Of a stretch of DNA of 64,000 bases, positions 35,388 to 46,079 are shown one piece after another. Position 1 is the stretch's first letter, and the number at the start of each line of letters is the position of its first letter. This stretch comes from Haliotis asinina (Eukaryota; Mollusca; Gastropoda; Lepetellida; Haliotidae). The position numbers and the translations under genes are program-made. Below the pieces are notes generated by a model. That model saw only the letters and a program-made list of their open reading frames with translations. It ran no database searches and was not told the DNA's origin. Location: positions 7,919,501 to 7,983,500 of the forward strand of contig NC_090287.1 of NCBI RefSeq assembly GCF_037392515.1, given 5' to 3'.

Positions 35388-35797
35388 ATGTATACTATTA
35401 GAATATAATTTCGTGACGTAATCATGTGATCAGTGGTGCTGGAGAAACAATCATCATAATTACCTGCATAGATGACCAATGTAATTTTCAGGGGTACATT
35501 ATATGTGTCCGGGTATGTACGTGGCAAGAGCAGAAACTTACAGCGCCCTCTGTCGTCATTATTGTCTGCCAAAGATTAAATTGATTTTCTAATCAACCGC
35601 TCGCCGCAAACGCGGCAATTGTCAATACTCGTGAATGATTTAACTTACAGCTTCATTCTGGATCACTACACAACCAAAAAGCTCAAAAAGAAACAACTGC
35701 TAGAGAGCGACAGTTAATTTGAAAGTGTCGTTTGTAAACGATACAAGATATTTGATGAAGTAAGTGGACTACATCACTACGACAGAACTCGAATATC
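35388..35797 (+). promoter_or_regulatory. duplicated 5' region of the third gene copy
   Basis: Aligns with 25885-26291 upstream of gene 2 (see that entry), so the duplication carried the presumptive promoter along with exon 1. Similarity begins within about 10 bp of the MITE end at 35383. Confidence 0.55.
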
Positions 35798-36115
35798 ATG
35801 AAACGAAATATCCACAGTTTGTATGCACTGTTTTTTCTCACTCTTTCAAGACGTATTGACTTTCGGTTTGAAGAATGTATTGATAATTCCGCTTGTGGAG
35901 GCAAGATTCTGGAGAGCCAGTACAGGTACAGCATGGCTAACGGAGTCACTAAAGTCACGTGTGCCCTCCTGTGTGCTGAAAGTGATTTGTGCAGGTCTTT
36001 TCAACATGACAAACTCAAGCGGAGTTGCCACCTAAATGATGACCTTCATGTTGGCGATTGCTCCAAGATGACTGATGCTGTCGATTTCAGTTATTATGAA
36101 AAGGTTCAGATTTGA
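35798..36115 (+). pseudogene. third copy of PAN exon, probably a truncated gene
   Basis: 105 codons with an intact signal peptide (the first 16 residues are identical to gene 2, then SRRID instead of ARSID) and a complete PAN/apple-like cysteine set (SACGGK, VTCALLCAESDLCRSF, SCHLNDD, GDCSKM). At the exon end, gene 2 has aaaggtgagttcag while this copy has aaaggttcag. Four bases are gone and the donor becomes gttcag, so translation runs on for VQI and stops at 36113-36115. No EGF or FReD exon is seen in the following 28 kb. Either it is a pseudogene, or it encodes a free secreted PAN domain; the absence of internal stops leaves the second possible. Confidence 0.75.
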
Positions 36116-36128
36116 CACATGCTAATTT

Positions 36129-36475
36129 AGGGAATGAATTCAAGAAATGAATTCACAATGCCTGCTAGAGATTAGACGGTGAATTCACATTGCCCTTTAA
36201 AATTCAGTCAAGGAATCCACAACACTTTTTAAAATTCAGGCAATCAATTCACAATACATTTTAGAATTCCGGGAATGGATTCACAGTGTTGTTTGAAATT
36301 CAGGGGTTAAACTTTCAATGCCTTTTAGAGTTCCGGAAAGGAATTCACAATACCTTTTAGAATTCAGAGAATGAAGTCTTCTAGAGATCAGGCAGTGAAT
36401 TCCCAATGCCTTTTAGAATTCAGGGAATGAATTACCAATGCCATTTAGAATTCAGGGAATGGATTCACAATTTCC
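36129..36475. repeat. minisatellite, about 11 units of about 30 bp
   Basis: The unit is roughly gaattcacaatgccttttag then aattcaggga, repeated with 10-25% divergence. It starts directly after the third PAN exon, in what would be its intron 1. gene 2 intron 1 has a single gaatgaattca at the matching place, so the array grew after the duplication. Confidence 0.88.
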
Positions 36476-36796
36476 TGAATGATTTTTGGGTATGTACTAT
36501 TGCACATGTCAGCATGTAACACATTAATCAAGTGTATTATTGTTTCTCTTACATGTAAGTAGATTTGTGGTCCAGTGGTAAATGACGCTGAAGTTCCGTC
36601 CACATAACTGCATCCCTTCGCGGCGTCAGGATCCGCTGATATAACGTCGTCATGTTTATAGCCCTTAGTAGCCCACTATCAAGACTTTCACCGAAGTAAT
36701 TTTCAACGTTCTGCGTCACTTCGGCCTCCTCCGTCACAACATAGGTGTTTCATGACGTCATACAGGCGAATGTCATACGGTTCCAACACATACACA

Positions 36797-37315
36797 TATA
36801 CTCTTAAAAAAGTAGGGGAACTGAACTTTGAAGTCTGGTAGAAAGAAAACCCACTGAGGAACGATACAATGACATTCATCTTGTGTATGCAGCATCATTT
36901 CACGTGATCACCACACGCAAATACAATGCATGGGAAGCACGTGCACAACGTGGGAGCCTCCTACACGAGGATGGGGTGTCATTAAGAATCTTGACGTGTT
37001 TTCAGACAGGTCAATAAATCACTGTAGACCATTTTTTCGGTAATTTTCTTGCATCTGTGCATGGCCATGGTTTTCACGGTCAGATCACACACTACTGACT
37101 GAAAATTGTAAACCTGAAATTTTCATGTCATACTCCAGTCACCTACCAAGGGGGGTTAATGAACGAACAGCTTTCCTTTGAATAAAGTCCATGGTGTGAT
37201 CCATTCTCAAAACATCCATTACACTATATATCTAACCTATTCAAGCCCACATATCTCCCAGTTTCGACAATAGTACACTGAAAGTAGTTCCCCTACTTTA
37301 TTTTGAAGAGTATAT
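36797..37315. mobile_element. MITE or Tc1-derived element with about 30-bp TIRs
   Basis: Left atatactcttaaaaaagtag then gggaact. Right agttcccctactttattttg then aagagtatata, the reverse complement. Length about 520 bp, no long frame. Terminal tata suggests a TA target, as for Tc1/mariner-like elements. The end of the right TIR overlaps a run of ta repeats, so the exact edge is ambiguous. Confidence 0.75.
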
Positions 37316-38572
37316 ATACTAAATGAAAACTATGATGACACCGTGTTTAAACACATTTCGCTTAACCAAAGATACGGGTAGGGACACATAGTGATGAACC
37401 AAGTACACGATCAGCCGAGTATGGCAATACTCATTAACTAGAACATTCGAACCCATTTACGATTTACATTGTACATGAGTTTTCCAACATTGCAGGCCGC
37501 CAAATTCAAACTGTATTCCACACATTCTACGACGGGCACAGGGGCGTCTCTTTGTCAGAATGCATGAGCATCTGACAGGTGAGGACATTCCTAACCATCG
37601 AAAGACACCTCTTTACCAAAAGGGTGTTTTTTAGACAGAGATACAAGTTGCTGGTCCTTTCCACAGCCACTGTGCAACAGGAGTAAGAAACTGCATCAAA
37701 AACCCCTTCGACAATATATATAAACATGAGCATTAATTAAGCACCACCAAAAATAATTGTTGTTTGTAACAAAAAGGGATCAACACAGACGTCAACCAGT
37801 TATATCTAAATACACATGCAGTTAGCATGAAGTTTATTTGCTGACTCAAATGCATACTTTTCATGCTAATTTTCTGTCATGGTACAAGCGACTGAGGGGT
37901 ATAAAAGGTGAAATGAAGTATTCTCATTGCTTTCTTATCGACGCATCCGTAAGTGAACAGTGCTTTTTTGGACATGCCGAGGAGTAGACTTTCTGAAAAT
38001 ACCAGATGGCAGATTATTGGTATGCATGAAGCTGGTTTGTCCTGTGGTAGCATTGGGTCCAGACTGATAATCAATCACATTGTCATCAGTCGCCTTGTAA
38101 GGAAACATGCGGCCACTGGTCACGTCAAGGATCGTCCACGATCAGGAAGGCCGGGAAAGGTCACTCCCCGTGATGACCGTGCCCTAGTTCGCCTAGTGAG
38201 ACGCACGCCCATGACCTCTGCCAAAGATCTCAGATAACAATGGAGAGTGGGTGTTCGTCTCTCAACCAGCACCATCTGAAGGAGGCTCAGGTCCGATGGA
38301 GTCCGTGCACGTCGTCCAATCAGGTATACATTATTCACTGATAGACACAAGGCTCCACGTTTGCGTGGTGTAATCAACGGCGAAATCACAATCTGAGGGC
38401 ATGGATCCATTGGTCCATGAAAGCCGTTTTCTTCTTCGTATTACTGATGGCCGTTGGCGAGTTTTAGAGGAGTAATGAGGCTTATCATCAGCGGATGATC
38501 CATGCAGATGAGCCCTTCGACGATGGTACTGTAATGGTGTGGGGGTGTATCTCGTATGACTCTAATCTGAAT

Positions 38573-39512
38573 CACAGGCAAACTCATGGGCACAATATGT
38601 GAGGCCCATTTTCTGGTGTCCCCCGCCGTGATATCGCTGGAATATTGCTAAAAGCGATGTAAAACAAGTCACTCACTCACTCACTCACAGGCAAACTGTA
38701 GCGCAAATGGGGTTGCGCAGCATAGAGAGGATGCCAAGTCCTCATATATGCGAGCGAAGCGAGCAAAGGTTGGCCACGTACTTTCCTCTCTTCGGATCGA
38801 AAAATATTTTTCATGTCAAAATAAAATATTGCCACCACCACTTCCAAGTACACTTCCATTTCCTTACTTGGCTGTGCTCTCACATTTCTTACCCCATGTT
38901 TAGTAATTACTCACGTGAAATATATTTTATTCAACACTTTAAGCGCCACTCGTGGTATTCAGACCGGTCTTCGCCTCCATTACCCCTACCAGCTTCCGGT
39001 TGAACGGAGTGACGAACCAAGACTAAGCAGAAATTAGAAAGACGTATCATATTGCCTAATTTTATCGTGAACCTGTTGGAGTCTTTTTGTCTTATCTGTC
39101 GTCGCTATTGGTAGAATTTTCGTAACATTTATTCTAAATAAAAACACTTCTGGCGCAATGGGCGAATGAAGCAGGGGAGGTAACTGTAAGTATTCAATGA
39201 ATAATACCCTCCTGTTCCTTCACTCCCTTGAACTGGAGGCGAAGAACGGTCTGATTCACCACGAGAAATGTTAAATAAAAAATATTTCACGTGAGTAATT
39301 GTTCAACATGGGGATGGAAATGTGAGAGCACAACCCAGTGAAATAATGGATGTATACTTTTGATGGTGGCGATATTTTATTTTGACGTGAAAAATATTTT
39401 CCGAACCGAAGCGAGGAAAGCACGTTGCCAACCTTTGCTCGCTTCGCTCGCAAAGAGGACTGGTCATTTCCTCTATGATGCGCAACCCATTTGCGCTACA
39501 GTTTGCCTGTGG
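38573..39512. mobile_element. foldback element with about 280-bp inverted repeats
   Basis: The outer ends cacaggcaaactgtagcgc (left, split by a SINE at 38585-38685) and the inverse gcgctacagtttgcctgtg (39494-39512) continue inward with about 85% pairing for some 280 bp, including gcgagcgaagcgagcaaagg / cctttgctcgcttcgctcgc and tttcatgtcaaaataaaata / tattttattttgacgtgaaa. The 6-bp target duplication ctgaat lies at 38567-38572 and 39513-39518. When it is removed the host Tc1 frame reads through as NLITIQGT, which confirms the boundary. The central unpaired region (about 38985-39235) carries aataataccctcctg and codes for nothing. Confidence 0.87.
38585..38685 (+). repeat. SINE 3' end inserted in the foldback element
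   Basis: About 100 bp: atgtgaggcccattttctgg, gtgtcccccgccgtgatatc, gctggaatattgct, then (actc)n. It is the tail of the tRNA-headed SINE, 5' truncated. The foldback terminus cacaggcaaact is duplicated on both sides (38573-38584 and 38686-38697), i.e. a 12-13-bp target duplication. Confidence 0.88.
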
Positions 39513-39996
39513 CTGAATCTTATCACCATTCAAGGGACATCCGATGATCAGAGATACCAACAGGAAGTAATGGAAGCTGCTGTTGTCCCACATTTTGATA
39601 GATCGGCGTTTGATTTCCAGCATGAGGAGGGTTGCAGCAGTTTTCCGTAGGAGGGGAGGATACACCAAATATTGATTTCACCATTACTGATGGCTTGAAC
39701 AGGATTCAGGATTGAACAGTGAACGTTTTTTGAAAACTTCGTGTACGTTGGACCACAGACATTGTCTGTGTGACCATAGCTTTGGACATGATTATTGATA
39801 ACGTTTTAGTGCCCCCACATGACCGTCAATAAATTACAGTCGAAGGTAGCAGCAGTGTTGGTAGTTGATGGACTGACACTTTAGATAGTTCAGTTAACGA
39901 AATTATAACCATGTGTTTGGTTTCCATATCATCAATGACCAGTGTGTTGTGTTAAACACAATCATTTAGCATGAAAGTTGGTGGTGCTTAATTAAT

Positions 39997-42900
39997 ACAT
40001 ATTTGTATGCATGTGACCTTTAGTTAATGGTCAGACCCTTTCCTGCATGATTCCTATGGAATGCCACGGAAACTTTCACCATTGAGCAGACTTGTGGTTG
40101 CCAAGACGCGTCGTGATTCTACTACTAAGGGGTTAGTCATTTATCCACTGGTGTCTTCTCTATTACTAGCAACCTCCGTAATGTATGAGACCAAAGTATT
40201 CTGAGCAGCCCTTACCAAATGGGATCACAATACTGAGATGCGTTTCATGCTGTCTGTGATTATGACAAATATATATTTTTCCCAAAGACCGGGGGATAAC
40301 TAAGGAAAATTCAAATGTAAGCATATCAATGACGGAAAAGGTCAATATAGCAAAGGTGAACAACCATGCAAACAAAGTCTTCTAATGACCGTTGTAATTA
40401 TTTGCACTTAACGAGTAAGAATGCACTAAAACAAAAACATATTGTTATATGTGCACAATAAAAGAAACAAAAGCGAGCAACCAAACGCCTTCTATCAATG
40501 ACGATTTCTGCAAACTATTTTGACATGTCATATCTTACTTAAAAAGCGTAATCCAGAACATAACATATGTTAAACCATGTCTTTGTTGTGGTTCCACGTT
40601 AAAATACGCTTTTCAATATTTCATCGATCTGTCTGTTATAACCTACCCACTAAATACTTCAAGTGCTTCAAAACGACCACTGTGACAAATCAGTCTATGA
40701 GTCTTGCTGGGCTTGCAATCAAACAAATAAACATGAAAGTTTCATTGAAACGCTGATCATAATCAAGGCATCATACCAGCTGTGTGAGGTTTTAGCAGAT
40801 ATTATAATTTCTTAAAAATAAAAAAAAGTTGTTTCACAATCTGTCGTTAAAATATTGACACATTTCACTATTTGTTACGAGGGAGGCTTGCAGAGAAACA
40901 AACAGCCAGGTGTGCGAGTAAGCATGGAGACGGCACAGCACAGGAAAATGAATAAATACCTTTCTCCTCACTTGTGCACGTGTTTCTGGAACACCTGACT
41001 GTGCCTTTCTCTGTACCCCTCCCCAGTAATAAACAGTGAAGTGTGTCAATATATTGATGATGGTTTGTTACACAAGTTTTTATTATTAGGACAAAAATTC
41101 TGCAAAAACCTCACAGAGTTGGTATGATGGACTGTACTTTGAACAGTTCCACGGCTCCAAACTATAACTGGCTTCTGTGAGATACCCCGTTTAAGTGAGG
41201 TCAGGACATGTCTTTAACCATACTTAAACCGTATCACAATGCTTGATAGACCAATGACGACAAATCAAAGTACATACCTAACCTATCTTCTTCTGTCGGT
41301 GGTTTAAGTATATTACTTCCATTTTCAACCTCGCATACCTTCCGTAGATATACATCACTGTTGATTTCTGAGATTTTTCTTGACGCAAACATTGGAACCG
41401 TTATTTTATCCTGAAACGTGAAAGTATATCTGATTTTGCCGAGTGCTTCCTTCAATTAAAGGTGATTGCCAAATACTATGACTGAAGAGTGGAGAATCGC
41501 TTTGCATTAATATTGTTCATCAGTTCTAAAGCAACGAAACTGTCGGTGTTTACAGAAAAGAGGTCGAACGTTTCTTCAACACAGAATGTATTGCTATTGC
41601 GAGGGTTAGTATTCAAATGTGAAAGGTAGGTAGACAAATTGAATACGATGAGCAGAAACATAAAAGAATAACCAACAAGTTGAACACATTTTTTTGGTGA
41701 AAAACATAAAGCTTGATTGAACCGCACATTTAAATAATAAGCACTTGTTCGGTTTTCGATCAAGTGCTAACCACAGCGAGTGTCACCCTTTGTGTATTTC
41801 ATGAATTGACTGTCGGGGTAGAATTTCATTAAATATCCATTTCTTCGCCGCTCACACTCAAATTTGAAATATAGGTCAATCGTAGCAAAAACAATATATG
41901 ATTACAAAAGTGCAATTAATGCTTTTAATTTTTTTCCAAACAGTGATTCGAACCCTTGTGGTTTAAAGAACATCAAAATTTCTTTAACAATATTAATAGT
42001 GGAACATCTATTCATAATTATGTGTTATGTGATACCATGGACGAAAGTTGGTTCACAAATTGTCTTAGACATTTTTAAACATTCATATAGTTTTGTTGCT
42101 TACCTCTTCAGTACACTTACACTAGTAATGGGCTTGGTAGCTGTTGTAGAAATGGTAGAAGAACTGGACGAAGAATGCCACCCATGTAACGCCAGTGTTC
42201 GAAAATAGCTCTGATTAACTACAATAACTGTTATGTAGGAGCAAGTACTTGCTACCTGGTTTAAAAACAGGGGCGGTTGCAGCTTTTTTAGAAGGTGGGG
42301 TGTACACTTCATTTTCACCCGAGTTTTGATGGTGATTTAGCAAAATTCCAGGACAAGGTGGTGAGTTGGTGGAGAGATGGGGTTGCACCCCTGCCACCAC
42401 CCCAACTCCCTCTGGTCCTATGAAAAATAGGTAGCAAAGTCTGACGCCTGGTTGTAGGGGCTGTTCCTCTATTGCGTAAAATTCAACATATAATCAGCTT
42501 ATGGCGTATTAATAGTCTCTGCATGCCGATATTTAGTAAGCTATACAAAAGTAATATCTTTATTTGTATTAGCAGAAGTTATCGCCCTTGCCCTTGAGGA
42601 AATGATGAATGTCCATTATCAAACATATGAAGCTGTAATGTTATATTTCTGCACATGCGCACTGAGCTGACTGGTACCGTGTTCCAATTATTGCGATGGT
42701 AAGTGACCAAGAAAAGCAAGGATGAGCATTTTTTTGGAAATTAAAATACCACTATCGGGAAGTTTACGAGTGAAAGTGTACATGTTGAGATCTTTCCTTT
42801 GAAAGTGACGGCTAACTGATGATCATAAGCAGTTTCACTACAAAATACCAAGTAGCAACTTGTTGCTACTAAGTGCTTTTTTCGGGTAGCAAAATAGGAT

Positions 42901-43457
42901 TTTGAATAACACATTTGCTATTTCTAAGCGTTAATTTCGAATCCTGAACTGTCAAATTTCAACTGACATGACAAAGGCAACTAAATGCAAGAGCAAAGCA
43001 GGAAATATCTTGACTAGAAATCATATTTCGTCGAGCTCTAAACCTTGTTACACTCTGGATTCTTGGAAACTGTTCTCGGGCATCCTATAGACACCGATTT
43101 TACATCAATTTTCCATGAAGAAAGCACCTTGAGGAAATCTGCAAAGAGTGACCTTGGATACTAACTAGAGAGTAAAGTATCAAAGCATAATGAACTATCT
43201 TCAGGTACATCCATTCGGGATGGCATGGCAATACTCCAACTGATGATCTTTTTTCCATTTCACAATATATCAGACTCAGCTGATACACTGCCTCAACAAA
43301 GCAGATGCTGCTGTTGACTCTTAAATAGCTACGACAATAATGAGGGAAGCAGAATAAAGATTGAAGCCGCCAGAACCAGTAATTAGTGGTCGATGTGTAA
43401 CACTATGGAAGAAATTCGGGAACTTGAACTTGAAAAAACACATTCCTGTTTAGATAT
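39997..43457. other. intergenic, no supported gene
   Basis: 3.4 kb with several undistinguished frames. A minus-strand frame at 41234-41455 (mid-sequence EVENGSNILKPPTEEDRLG) ends at a plausible gtatgt donor and could be an exon, but I recognise no family. A + frame at 41864-42208 has a hydrophobic middle, likewise unassigned. Confidence 0.35.
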
Positions 43458-43739
43458 CTTTGTAACTAACCCGTGTCCCGGGGTAGAACAGGCCTTCACC
43501 AACCCATGCTTGCCATAAAAGGCGACTATGCTTGTCGTAAGAGGCGACTAACGGGATCGGGTGGTTAGGCTTGCTGACTTGGTTGACACATGTCATCGGT
43601 TCCCAAATGTGCAGACCGATCTTCATGTTGTTGATCACTGGATTGTCTGGTCCAGACTCGACTATTTACAGACCGCCGCCATACAGCTGGAATATTGCTG
43701 TGTGCGGCGTAAAACTAAACTCACTCACTTTGTAACTAA
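43458..43739 (+). repeat. SINE with 12-bp target-site duplication
   Basis: Near full-length body 43470-43727 flanked by ctttgtaactaa on both sides (43458-43469, 43728-43739). One of the least diverged copies in the window. Confidence 0.93.
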
Positions 43740-43911
43740 GCAGTACCTCATAACCTGGTTGAAAGGAAGAAGAACCCATTCCATGAGGAAACTAACACCT
43801 GTATAATTTTCATTCCATACAGTTACATACCTCAATGCTCATGTAACATTATTTCGAAAGAGTTGTTTTCTCTGAGGAACATCCCGGGAGGAGTTAGCAG
43901 GGCCTTAAAGA

Positions 43912-43993
43912 CGCAGATAACACCCTCCTATCAGGGCATTATTATAGATAACACCCTCCTGAGAAGATGTTATGAAAAATAATGCCCTGATAG
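43912..43993. repeat. foldback segment with ataacaccctcc repeats
   Basis: gataacaccctcct occurs twice (43918 and 43949). ctatcagggcattatt (43928-43943) is the inverse of aataatgccctgatag (43978-43993). It resembles in theme the palindrome at 32968-33047, whose outer ends are also gggcattat / ataatgccc. Confidence 0.6.
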
Positions 43994-44279
43994 TAGATTG
44001 TTACCTTGTCTATGAGGCCTTATTATCATTTCCCCAAAATAAAACTGAATATAAACAAACTACATTATTTTCATTTCATTTATTTGTAACTGAACTTGAA
44101 GACGATTACAGGACGTGATTTTATGTCGATGTTGTTCGTAACATCTGTCTCTGCTGGATTTTTTAGACATCCGTCTGTATCGAATTTACTGTCGTTTTGG
44201 ACCTATTGTAAACGTCTGTGTTTGCAGGGGTTTCTTGTTTACGGGATTGGGCGAGTATATCTGAAACTGCGGCCTTCTG

Positions 44280-45826
44280 GTCGTCACTCGTTTTTGTTTT
44301 GTGTGTGTGTGTGTGTGTGTGTTTCTGTGTGTGTTTTGTTTTTTAAAGATACGAACCGCTGAGCTCCTGTGACCTGTGTGTTCGCAGCTTGTTTGTTCGT
44401 TGAAGTTGGCTTGATACAGCCGCGTTGCCACCGTCCCCCGTAGCAAAGGGTTGGTCTTCTGCCATGTAAACCAGCGGACGTGAAGATGTGTTTGATAGTT
44501 GCTTGCAGGTATTGTGTCCAACTGGGACACTGGTGAACCAGATGCACGGTTTCCTCAGTGGTGTCAAATAAAAGGCATCTATGTTGTTATCCGGACAAAG
44601 TTCCGGGCTGTGAATAAAAAGTGAATATTATTAGAATAAGTAACTTGGAGTGCTTTAGGAAATTAAAAGAATCAGGAACATTGGATATCAACATTTCGGG
44701 ATATGTTTTTTCTGACCATTTTTTCTTCAAATGTTATGAAGTATTCAAGTAACATAAACTGACATAAATACCATTATCAAAACAGTAAAACTAATAAACA
44801 AATATATTTTTTTTAATTCATACCAAGGAGATGTGTACATCTGGTATATTCGCACATGCGTTCCGGTCTAACCAGGTTTTCATACGCCCTTCATCTTTGG
44901 AACAGCTTTGCGGTTTTTCAAACCCCCAGGGTCCGTTTTTGAAGCGTCTTCAACGAATCTTAGGTACCTTCGCCCAATGTCACCAGTGCGTGGCCCAGTA
45001 ATTTGCGGGTTGTTGTGCATCCGGAGGTTACAATGCTCTCTTCCACCACGTAGTGCAAAGTTTAGTCCTTAAAGAACGAATGCGAAAGTGTGCAGTACCT
45101 GTTACATCAAACATCTATTCTTAATATTATACGAGTGCTTTACGCATTAGAAGTCACAAGATATTGTAAATGTAGTTTTGTCGTCCTGAGAAAAAATCTT
45201 TTATTTTGATGATTTTGTTGAACTAAAATGAATTGTAATCTTACTGGTTAAATATAGCACTGTGTCTAGAACTCTGTTTCCCACAATTTCTCTTCTTCGG
45301 CGAAACTTACTACTTCCGTCTGCTTTATCGACGAAGCCCCCATTCCAGCAGCTGACCTTGCCTTCATAACGCAGTCAAGACATTTGCTAGCGTCGCTGAA
45401 ACTATCATCCTCATATAAACTTGGAACCTGAAGCTTTTAAGGCAGTTGAGAAAGAAGAGAATACTGCATACAGCAAAGATGTGGGATAACGGCTTCCATC
45501 CTTCTTCCTGACTTCACACAAGAAGTATTTCAAACGTGTTCAGTTCTTCAGCCGTCATATCCAACAAACTCTTTGTTAAACAGCCTGACGTAATAAATAT
45601 TGTCACTCACTGAATGCTACATTCTCTCTGCTTGCCACCCCCTAAATAACGACAAGGTCCATACGTTTTTCCTTTTCGTACATTTTGGCAGATTGTCATC
45701 CAATTTAGCTTGTACCATTTCTTCTGACAAAGGTTCTCCGAAGCGGAATATGAAATCATCGTCGTCAGTTTGAGATTTTTCACAGTATTTCGCCTGTGTC
45801 AAAAACAACTCCTCACAGTCAGACAT
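44280..45826 (-). pseudogene. Crypton/QRICH1-type tyrosine-recombinase-like gene, decayed
   Basis: Recognised in four minus-strand pieces. (1) From MSDCEELF (ATG 45826) to 45617: the N-terminal block with EEMVQAKLDDNLPKCTKRK and WTLSLFRGWQ, typical of the QRICH1/ZMYM-like DUF3504 family. (2) 45600-45190: TAEELNTFE, VRKKDGS-like, and KQTEVVSFAEEEKLWE in changing frames. (3) 45072-44880: LNFALRGGREHCNLRMHN, YLRFVEDASKTDPGGLKNRK, then a stop. (4) 44575-44370: WFTSVPVGHNT, then LRGTVATRLYQANFNEQ and EHTGHRSSAVRIF. Catalytic positions are degraded: the usual NHSLR box lacks its H, and the YR nucleophile position is F. An AT-rich 300-bp stretch (44590-44870) separates pieces 3 and 4, either an intron or an insertion. 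Confidence 0.72.
44299..44325. repeat. (gt)n microsatellite
   Basis: About 12 gt units followed by ttctgtgtgtg, at the 3' edge of the recombinase relic. Confidence 0.9.
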
Positions 45827-46004
45827 TGTGATTGCGAATGAAACTGGCGCGTGCATCACGTGCGATCACACGTGCACTGAAAGTTGTAACGAATCATGTT
45901 CCGAGGCGTCATTTAATTTAACGAGGCGTCAGTACAGAAACTTCGAACGTGAAACCAATCTTCGAAAATGAGTAATAGGTGATCTTTTTCGGTATATACG
46001 TTGA

Positions 46005-46079
46005 ATAACACCCTCACACCTAGAGAACACCAGAGGGCTCGTTTCCTCTGACAAAGGCCTTTCTTTGCTGGGTGTTATC
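46005..46079. repeat. foldback segment, ataacaccc / gggtgttat
   Basis: ataacaccctc at 46006 is the inverse of gggtgttat at 46070-46078. Inside, cagagggctcgtttcctctg forms a smaller hairpin. It shares the ataacaccctc motif with 43918 on the other side of the recombinase relic. Confidence 0.5.

Larger units (their letters stand above)
37974..39650 (+). pseudogene. Tc1-like transposase, frameshifted and split by insertion
   Basis: N-terminal helix-turn-helix begins MPRSRLSENTRWQIIGMHEA at 37974, with HVKDRPRSGRPGKVTPRD as the GRPR hinge. A stop and frameshifts follow the TSAKDLR block (38237). A WCGG-S region is visible near 38545 in another frame. After the foldback insertion the frame continues LITIQGTSDDQRYQQEVMEA then AVVPHFD (39515-39590). 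Expected DDE-domain residues cannot be lined up in one frame. Dead. Confidence 0.78.
37732..39996 (+). mobile_element. Tc1-like transposon containing a nested foldback element
   Basis: Terminal repeats attaattaagcaccacc (37732-37748) and ggtggtgcttaattaat (39980-39996) are exact inverses. Removing the foldback insertion (38573-39512) and one copy of its 6-bp target duplication leaves about 1.32 kb, the normal size for a Tc1 element. Transposase frames run + strand on both sides of the insertion. A tttagcatgaaag / agttagcatgaag similarity near both ends hints at longer, imperfect TIRs. Confidence 0.82.

Noticed and set aside
37527..37733. 68-codon minus-strand frame as a possible EGF exon for the third gene copy
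   Set aside because: No splice signals or cysteine spacing matching the EGF-like exons at 13425 and 27623.
41864..42208. 114-codon + frame with a hydrophobic segment as a membrane protein
   Set aside because: AT-rich, no homologous motif, no splice context, and overlapped by minus-strand frames; not supportable.
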